Below, in pieces: positions 49,304-54,553 of a stretch of 54,553 nucleotides of DNA (position 1 is the stretch's first letter; every line of letters begins with the position of its first letter). The position numbers were made by a program, and so were the translations under genes. The DNA lies in NCBI GenBank assembly GCA_002435705.1, contig DIVA01000011.1, positions 1 to 54,553 of the forward strand. Reading direction: 5' to 3'. This DNA comes from Bacteriovoracaceae bacterium UBA6144. Its GTDB lineage: Bacteria > Bdellovibrionota > Bacteriovoracia > Bacteriovoracales > Bacteriovoracaceae. The notes beneath the pieces are model-generated. The model worked only from the letters and a program-made list of their open reading frames with translations, was not told where the DNA came from and did no database searches.

Positions 49304-49924
49304 TCAAAAGTTTTTTGACCAATCAGCTTTAAGGCTGGGGTCGCGGGTCAAAAAGGATTCGATGTATTTCGCCACCATATCTACCTCAAGATTAACGGTG
49401 TCACCAAGGATTTTGTCGCCTAGTGTCGTCTTTTCTAAGGTGTGTGGAATAATGCAAACCGTGAGTTTTGAATCATAAAGCCGGGCAATCGTGAGGCTGA
49501 TCCCATCGATCGCAATGGAGCCTTCTAAAATCATATATTTACGAAGACTGGCCTCGAAGCCGATATCAAACTCCCAGGTTTTTCCAAAATCACGGATGTC
49601 TAAGACTTGTCCCGTGCCCGAGACATGGCCTTGGACCATATGACCGCCCAAACGATCTTCAGCACGCAAAGAAAGTTCTAGGTTCACCCGAGAGCCCTCA
49701 GAGAGTTTACCCAGATTGGTTTTCTCGAGAGTGACGGGGATGGCCTGACAGCGAAAAGTTTTTCCGTCGACCTGAGTAGCGGTGAGACACACGCCATTGG
49801 TAGCGACCGAATCGTCGATTTTGATCTGCGAAGCGAGGTTTGTTTCAATCACAAACTCACGGCCCTCACGATTGTCAGTGACGCTTTTAATTTTGCCAGT
49901 GTCTTGAATGAGTCCGGTAAACAT
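49304..49924 (-). CDS. ribE: Riboflavin synthase alpha subunit
   Basis: 206 residues made of two lumazine-binding repeats. The first begins MFTGLIQDTGKI, the second at about 97 with GHMVQGHVSGTG. It dismutates two lumazine molecules to riboflavin and a pyrimidine. A near-consensus promoter lies directly upstream and predicts a leaderless message (see 49932). It is separated from ribD by a 122-bp gap that holds a small repeat. Confidence 0.96.
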   Translation of the reverse strand: MFTGLIQDTGKIKSVTDNREGREFVIETNLASQIKIDDSVATNGVCLTATQVDGKTFRCQAIPVTLEKTNLGKLSEGSRVNLELSLRAEDRLGGHMVQGHVSGTGQVLDIRDFGKTWEFDIGFEASLRKYMILEGSIAIDGISLTIARLYDSKLTVCIIPHTLEKTTLGDKILGDTVNLEVDMVAKYIESFLTRDPSLKADWSKNF

Positions 49925-49931
49925 GGGTCAC

Positions 49932-49960
49932 ACTATAAGAGTGATAAGAGCGTATGTCTA
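49932..49960 (-). promoter_or_regulatory. Strong promoter for ribE-ribBA-ribH, predicted leaderless
   Basis: On the minus strand TAGACA (49960-49955), 17 bp, TATAGT (49937-49932), each one mismatch from consensus. Only 7 bp separate the -10 box from the ribE ATG, and there is no Shine-Dalgarno. No FMN riboswitch is visible here. Confidence 0.6.
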
Positions 49961-50000
49961 GGTAATCAGGTGGTGTCAAAGTGGCTTTGTCTAGGCCTTA

Positions 50001-50045
50001 GCGGTGCCAGCCTCCGCGGTGCCAGCCTCTTTTTAGGAGCTGGCA
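50001..50045. repeat. Tandem 15-bp repeat plus inverted copy between ribD and ribE
   Basis: GCGGTGCCAGCCTC occurs at 50001-50014 and 50016-50029. TGCCAGC (50020-50026) pairs with GCTGGCA (50039-50045). The core GGTGCCAGCCTCC also occurs at 3727-3739 and 16894-16906 inside unrelated genes. Confidence 0.6.
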
Positions 50046-50046
50046 T

Positions 50047-51123
50047 TCAATGATGAAATTTGCCCGTGACTTTTATATCGCTGCCTATTGTTGTGACTTC
50101 CGTGTTCTGAAATTCAATCAGGCTTGCAATGTCCGGTAGCTTAAAATCAAAAATATTGATTCCTTGGCCCATGATTTTTGGAGCTAGATAGATCTGTACT
50201 TTGCTGACTTGTTTGTGAGCGAGAAAAAGCGTGTGTAAATTCGAGCCGCCTTCAAGCCATAGTGAATGAATCCCCAGTTGAGAGAGTTTTTGGTAGAGCT
50301 CTTCAAAAGGAAAGGGTCTCAGGGTGGAGAGACGAATAACTTGTTGGGGTGGCAGAAAATCAATCCGTGTTTCTTCATGAGTGATAACAAAAGTGCGGTG
50401 GCGGTGTTCATCGGTAAACACCTGCACGTCTTTAGGGATTTTTCCTGAAGCTGTGAGAATGAGCCGGTAAGGTTGGCGCTCCAGGGTTTTGTGAGGCAGA
50501 CGTACGGTCAGTGCCGGATTATCGCGCCTCAAAGTCTCTGCACCAATCATCACCGCATCATGCAGGAGGCGCCCGTAATGGGCATCAAGTCGTGATTCCT
50601 GCGAGGTGATCCATTTGGATTCACCGTTGTTGAGAGCAATTTTACCGTCTAGGGTAGAGGCCGCTTTTAAAGTGATAAAGGGCAGTCCCGTGCGCATGCG
50701 GTGGAAGAAAATCTCGTTGAGCTTTTCTCCTTCGTCACTCAAAACACCGGTGATGACCTGAATGCCTGCAGCTTCAAGCATTTTTATCCCATTGCCCGCG
50801 ACTTGAGGATTCGGGTCGATGTTGGAGATGATCACGCGACTCACACGGCGAGCGATGATCTCCGGAGCACAAGGAGGCGTGAGTTTTTTGGTGTGCGAGC
50901 AGGGCTCGAGATTGATGTAGAGATCACACCCACTCAAATCAGTGTCAGGATAGTTGTGAAAGAGAGCAGCTTCTGCATGAGGGCCGCCGTGTTTAGCGTG
51001 AAAGCCTTCGGCGAGAATTTTTCCTTCACGCACGAGCACGGCTCCCACCATGGGATTAGGTGAGACCATTCCAGCGCCTTGCAGGGCGAGTTCAAAACAG
51101 CGGCGCATGAAAACTTCATGCAT
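50047..51123 (-). CDS. ribD: Riboflavin biosynthesis deaminase/reductase
   Basis: 358 residues from the ATG at 51123, overlapping the recombinase-like gene by 8 bp. The N-terminal deaminase has the zinc site HAEAALF and EPCSHTKKLTPPC. The C-terminal reductase follows from about residue 145 (FITLKAASTLDGKIAL, ESRLDAHYGRLLHDAVMIGAETL, LWLEGGSNLHTLF). It deaminates and then reduces the product of RibA. It is the first rib gene on this strand. Confidence 0.95.
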   Translation of the reverse strand: MHEVFMRRCFELALQGAGMVSPNPMVGAVLVREGKILAEGFHAKHGGPHAEAALFHNYPDTDLSGCDLYINLEPCSHTKKLTPPCAPEIIARRVSRVIISNIDPNPQVAGNGIKMLEAAGIQVITGVLSDEGEKLNEIFFHRMRTGLPFITLKAASTLDGKIALNNGESKWITSQESRLDAHYGRLLHDAVMIGAETLRRDNPALTVRLPHKTLERQPYRLILTASGKIPKDVQVFTDEHRHRTFVITHEETRIDFLPPQQVIRLSTLRPFPFEELYQKLSQLGIHSLWLEGGSNLHTLFLAHKQVSKVQIYLAPKIMGQGINIFDFKLPDIASLIEFQNTEVTTIGSDIKVTGKFHH

Positions 51124-52045
51124 AAGGAATATCCAGATAGATGGGTTTTTGTTTGTTAAAAACCTCGTTATACAAGGCCATGTCGTAGTCAGGCGCCACA
51201 CCCAACCACTCCTTGATCTGAGACGCGGGAGTTAAAAGATTCATCCATCTAAATACACAGGCCTGGCGAAGATTTCTAGCGGTGATGTCTGTTTTTGTTT
51301 TTTCACGGATCGACTCAAACACCAACTCGATCCCTCGAGGAGAAAGAGTGCCCGAGAGAATTTTAAAGGGGTTAGCATTGAAGAAGAGATGATTAGGTTT
51401 TTGCGCCAGATTCCAATTCTCCATCAGCTGAACTTTATAATTTTTAAACATCTCACCAAAGCCTGGACTGAGTGGGATAGAGTAAGGTTCACGCTTATCT
51501 GGTCGCACCAAAACCCGAGGGCCTTTTTTATCCATCAAAATGTCACTCATTTCTAAACGTGACAGATCACTCACCTTAAGACCTGATTCATAAATGAGAC
51601 CAAAGATGAGGAGATTTCTTTGCACCATTAACAGAGAAAGTCCGCTCTCAGAGAGGGAGAGTTTAATTAAGCTGTCTTTGACTTTTATGAGATCTTTGAA
51701 GCTCGGCGGATTAGGTTTTTCTAGGAGCTTGGGCGCCACGGCCATCTGTTTAATAGGGTTCAGGGGAAAGCTGTGACGAACCACCAGAAAATCAAAGTAG
51801 AGCCTTAAGGCCTGCACGCGACGGCGAATGGAGTTGGGAGAGCCGTAAGTGTTTTCTAAGAACTGCGCATACTCCTGCGCTTCTTTAGCTGTAAAAGTCT
51901 TCAGCGAGAGGGGGCGGTTATGCTGGGTCAAAAATTTATTGAAAGCTTCCAGATCGGCCCGGTAATTTTTAAGGGTGTTAAAACTCTTCCCTTGAGTTTT
52001 AAGCTGTTTAAGAAATTCCTGTTGGGTCACGATGAGATCGATCAT
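51116..52045 (-). CDS. Tyrosine-recombinase (Xer-like) family protein with degenerate active site
   Basis: 309 residues from the ATG at 52045. The N-terminal SAM-like core-binding domain (FLKQLKTQGKSFNTLKNYRADLEAF) and the catalytic fold are intact in outline. The residues are not: the first Arg is Lys (ESGLKVSDLSRL where ESGLRISEL is expected), HxLRH is RNLRQ, and LGH is LGV. The Tyr may persist in MALYNEVF. It is unlikely to cut DNA like XerC or XerD. It is translationally coupled to ribD, but functional linkage is doubtful. No att sites or phage genes are near. Confidence 0.8.
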   Translation of the reverse strand: MIDLIVTQQEFLKQLKTQGKSFNTLKNYRADLEAFNKFLTQHNRPLSLKTFTAKEAQEYAQFLENTYGSPNSIRRRVQALRLYFDFLVVRHSFPLNPIKQMAVAPKLLEKPNPPSFKDLIKVKDSLIKLSLSESGLSLLMVQRNLLIFGLIYESGLKVSDLSRLEMSDILMDKKGPRVLVRPDKREPYSIPLSPGFGEMFKNYKVQLMENWNLAQKPNHLFFNANPFKILSGTLSPRGIELVFESIREKTKTDITARNLRQACVFRWMNLLTPASQIKEWLGVAPDYDMALYNEVFNKQKPIYLDIPYA

Positions 52046-52142
52046 AGTACAATGATTTTGCCCTCTTAGAGTTAAGAGGACAAGCAGCAAAACTCTTGTC
52101 GCAATGCAACTGCTCTGTTATAAGCACCTGATTCATTTAAAC

Positions 52143-52880
52143 ATGTCCTCCCACTCAGAGGACCAGACGACCTTGGACGACCTTATGTTGATTGATGAGA
52201 AAATCAACGGCCTTCTCACAGACTGGGGGATCGAGCAGATCCATTTCCCTAAGTTTCTTGAAGCCCTGACACATAAATCATTTATTCATGAAAACCCTGA
52301 TTTTCAGGGGGCATCTTATCAGCGTCTGGAATTCTTAGGCGACTCCGTTTTGGGTCTCTTCGTCACCACCGAGCTCTACCTCCGTCACCCCTCGCTCCCA
52401 GAGGGAGAACTTTCAAAACTAAAAAGTTTCATCGTCCGCGAAGAAACTCTGGCGCAGATGGCCCGCGCCATTGGGCTGGATCAGCTGATGAAGGTCGGGC
52501 GAGGGGAGAAAAATGATCTCGTCGATAACGATTCGATCATGGCCGATGGGCTCGAGGCGCTTTTGGGGGCGGTCTACGTGAGTCAAGGTGTAGAGCGGGC
52601 GCGCGCAGTGTGGGAGAGTTGGATCAAAAAACTCGAGGGCGATTTGTTTAGCCTAGAAAATCTTGTGGAGTTTGATGCCAAATCCAAGCTTCAAGAGTTT
52701 TGCCTCAAGACCTGGAAGAGCCTGCCCATTTATGAGGCCCAGGAATTCAAGAATAAATTTCGCGTTACCCTGATTATCCAAGACAAAGCCCTTCTCTCAC
52801 GAGAAGACGTATCAAAAAAGAAAGCCGCTCTGGTGCTGGCACAGAGTTGTTTAAAATACCAGTTACACTTAACCGTTTAA
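52143..52880 (+). CDS. rnc: Ribonuclease III
   Basis: 245 residues from the ATG at 52143. An ATG 39 bp earlier is possible, and neither has a good Shine-Dalgarno. The catalytic signature is YQRLEFLGDSVLG, with the later acidic pair in MADGLEALLGAVY. A double-stranded RNA-binding domain fills the last 70 residues (DAKSKLQEFCLKT, KKKAALVLAQSCL). It processes rRNA and other duplex RNA. rnc-era-der are in the same direction with short gaps. Confidence 0.96.
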   Translation: MSSHSEDQTTLDDLMLIDEKINGLLTDWGIEQIHFPKFLEALTHKSFIHENPDFQGASYQRLEFLGDSVLGLFVTTELYLRHPSLPEGELSKLKSFIVREETLAQMARAIGLDQLMKVGRGEKNDLVDNDSIMADGLEALLGAVYVSQGVERARAVWESWIKKLEGDLFSLENLVEFDAKSKLQEFCLKTWKSLPIYEAQEFKNKFRVTLIIQDKALLSREDVSKKKAALVLAQSCLKYQLHLTV

Positions 52881-52890
52881 AGGGATACCC

Positions 52891-53847
52891 ATGCTTTTAG
52901 AAACTCAACACCCTCACAACAAACACATTATGGTGGCCGTGCTTGGTAAGCCCAATGCTGGAAAATCCACCCTGATCAATCAACTCATGGGTTTTGATCT
53001 CTCTATCGTCTCCGATCGTCCTCAAACGACGCGAAACCAGTTCCAGTGCATTTTCACCATCGATCGCACGGAGATCGTGCTAGTGGACACTCCGGGAGTG
53101 CATAAGGCGCCTCAGGAGCTTAACAAGCGCATGAATAACCAAGCCCAAATGGCGGCAGAGGGCGTGGACCTGAATCTCTTGCTGGTGGATCTGGCTGACT
53201 ATCCGATGCAAAACTACAAAGAGTTTCTTGAGACAATTGAGTGGGAGCTGGGTCGTACTTGGATCGTTTTCACTAAAGCAGACGTCGCAAAAAACGCAGA
53301 TCCCGTAGGTCTTTATGCAGAGATGGTGAAGCTCAATGCCAATATTGAGAAGATGTTTGTCATCTCCGCCAAAGACGGAACGAATATCCATCTCCTCACG
53401 GGGGCCCTGGTCGATGCGGCTCAGCCGGGACCTCATCTTTTCCCAGATGGTTCGGCTTCTAATAAGAACGAAAGATTTTTTGTGACGGAATATATCCGTG
53501 AACAAGCCTTCCGGATTTTAAAAGAAGAGCTCCCATATGAGCTCGCGGTGGTGATCGATGAGTACAAAGACTCCAAAGAAGAGAAGGCCACTGTAGCCGC
53601 GCACATCTCGGCATCGATTCTCGTCAACCGTCCCTCTCAGAGAGCGATTGTGGTGGGTCGTCAGGGCAGTGTGATCAAGCAGATTGGAACTGAGGCACGT
53701 AAAAAAATTGAAGCGATGCTGGATGGACAAGTGCACTTGAACTTGCACGTGAAAGTTTCGCCAAAGTGGTTTTCTAATAATTGGGTTTTAGATGAACTTG
53801 GTCTTCCTCGCTCACAAACCGCAGCTCGAGTTTGGAGGTCTAAGTGA
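52891..53847 (+). CDS. era: GTPase Era
   Basis: 318 residues. G1 is GKPNAGKST, the switch II block is DTPGVH, and the base-recognition motif is TKAD. The KH domain at the C terminus has GRQGSVIKQIGTEARKKIE. Era binds the 3' end of 16S rRNA and monitors small-subunit assembly. It starts 10 bp after rnc, and its stop overlaps the der start by 4 bp. Confidence 0.97.
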   Translation: MLLETQHPHNKHIMVAVLGKPNAGKSTLINQLMGFDLSIVSDRPQTTRNQFQCIFTIDRTEIVLVDTPGVHKAPQELNKRMNNQAQMAAEGVDLNLLLVDLADYPMQNYKEFLETIEWELGRTWIVFTKADVAKNADPVGLYAEMVKLNANIEKMFVISAKDGTNIHLLTGALVDAAQPGPHLFPDGSASNKNERFFVTEYIREQAFRILKEELPYELAVVIDEYKDSKEEKATVAAHISASILVNRPSQRAIVVGRQGSVIKQIGTEARKKIEAMLDGQVHLNLHVKVSPKWFSNNWVLDELGLPRSQTAARVWRSK

Positions 53848-54553
53848 GACGTTCTGCAGTCGTATCAATCATCGGTCGCCCGAATGTGGGCAAATCGACC
53901 ATCTTTAATCGCCTCATGCGCCAAGCGCGTCTGGCGATGACTCACGATCAACCCGGAGTCACCCGCGATCGCCACTACGGCATCCTTGATATTGAAGAGG
54001 GTGATCGTCATCAGGAGTTGATCCTGGTGGATACCGGAGGTTTCTATCCCGAGAAAGTCGAGATCGATGAAAAGAAAAAAAATAACGTCGATAGTTTCTT
54101 CAACATCATGGCCGATCACGCCAAACTGGCTATCCGCGAGAGTGACCTCGTGCTCTTCGTGGTAGATGCGCGCGAGGGCCTCAATCCTTTCGATCAAGGT
54201 ATCCGCGAGTTCATTCGTACCGAGAATAAGCCTCTATGGGTGTTGGTGAATAAGTTTGATACCGAAAAACAAAACGGCGACGAAGTTGATTTTTACCGCC
54301 TCGACATCGACGGCGACGATCTCATCAAAGTCTCCGCTGAACATAACCGTGGCATCGGAGAGGTGCGTGACCGTCTCTTGAAGTTTGCGGAAAATTTTAA
54401 AACCGACGAAGAAATTGCTGAAACGATTCAAAAAGGCGTGAAGCCTCACCACGACGTGGTGGCTTCGGTTGCCATCGTCGGTGCTCCGAACGCTGGTAAA
54501 TCAACACTGCTTAATGCTCTGGTGGGTGCTCAGAGAGCGCTGGTGAGCGAGAT
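53844..54553 (+). CDS. der: GTPase Der (EngA), 3' truncated by the window
   Basis: The GTG at 53844 overlaps the era stop (GTGA), with GGAGG 5 bp upstream. The frame stays open to the window end, so about 236 residues are seen. The first G domain has GRPNVGKST, the DTGGFYP switch and a VNKFD motif. The second G domain begins with GAPNAGKST near residue 212. Two tandem G domains identify Der, which acts in large-subunit assembly. The KH-like tail lies outside the window. Confidence 0.97.
   Translation, partial: MRRSAVVSIIGRPNVGKSTIFNRLMRQARLAMTHDQPGVTRDRHYGILDIEEGDRHQELILVDTGGFYPEKVEIDEKKKNNVDSFFNIMADHAKLAIRESDLVLFVVDAREGLNPFDQGIREFIRTENKPLWVLVNKFDTEKQNGDEVDFYRLDIDGDDLIKVSAEHNRGIGEVRDRLLKFAENFKTDEEIAETIQKGVKPHHDVVASVAIVGAPNAGKSTLLNALVGAQRALVSE

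Noticed and set aside
49925..50046. FMN riboswitch before the rib genes
   Set aside because: No conserved FMN aptamer segments were found here or before ribD. The ribE promoter leaves no room for a leader.
51116..52045. Integrase marking a mobile element
   Set aside because: Active-site residues are degenerate, and there are no att repeats, tRNA or phage genes. The gene is embedded among housekeeping genes.

Overview
The window is about 54.5 kb of dense bacterial chromosome. There are short intergenic gaps, many 4-bp start/stop overlaps, and no stretch above 300 bases without a gene. Housekeeping genes (rpsD, rib genes, rnc, era, der), an A-type cytochrome c oxidase cluster and many exported proteins point to an aerobic, didermic bacterium. 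The style (small secreted lipoproteins and peptidases, an ornithine-lipid gene pair, purine catabolism, GTG/TTG starts, moderate GC) would fit Bdellovibrionota, perhaps Bacteriovoracales. That placement is inference from gene content, not from a phylogeny. No tRNA, rRNA, CRISPR, IS element or prophage was seen.

Layout. 1-5.2 kb: a truncated SnoaL-like gene, two exported proteins of unknown role, a periplasmic nucleotide pyrophosphatase/phosphodiesterase-like enzyme, and a Fic protein preceded by a perfect palindrome. 5.1-6.8 kb: an olsB-olsA-like pair for ornithine lipid. 6.9-12.4 kb: xdhA-xdhB-xdhC plus an adenine-deaminase-type enzyme, a coherent route from adenine via hypoxanthine and xanthine to urate. 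12.6-13.3 kb: a RelE/HigB-like toxin and its antitoxin behind a 20-bp inverted repeat. 13.3-17.6 kb (minus strand): a glycoside-hydrolase-like exported protein, a CPA2 cation/proton antiporter and a degenerate HMA-fold protein in one overlapping unit. 17.7-30.7 kb: penicillin-acylase family, orphan histidine kinase, LON-domain protein, YceI, heme A synthase, MntP-like exporter, threonine deaminase, truncated hemoglobin, a C26 amidotransferase and an M1-like peptidase. Two very small genes also lie here: a 37-aa basic protein and a 56-aa Cys-rich exported protein. 30.8-33.3 kb: proteins of unknown role and a GNAT.

33.4-42.4 kb is a long rightward respiratory cluster: DUF420, oxidase subunit III, a small CPNC protein, ctaB, subunits II and I, a second subunit III-like protein, a Sco-like protein with altered metal site, subunit IV, a small membrane protein, a diheme cytochrome c lipoprotein and a canonical Sco. 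A lone DHp-like protein, a Fur-family regulator and a His-rich YHS lipoprotein follow without a gap. A hairpin with a T-tract lies inside the start of the Sco gene, and a terminator overlapping a promoter closes the cluster.

42.5-46.7 kb is the most novel-looking part. Two tandem paralogous exported proteins carry HELLH-x2-GLCD zinc-peptidase motifs at identical residue positions. They are followed by a MotA/TolQ/ExbB-like channel and a MotB-like protein with an OmpA domain. This looks like a four-gene unit coupling a proton-driven stator with secreted peptidases, for which I know no described counterpart.

46.7-52 kb (minus strand): rpsD, then ribD-ribE-ribBA-ribH with a catalytically degenerate tyrosine-recombinase-like gene upstream. 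52.1-54.5 kb: rnc, era and the 5' part of der.
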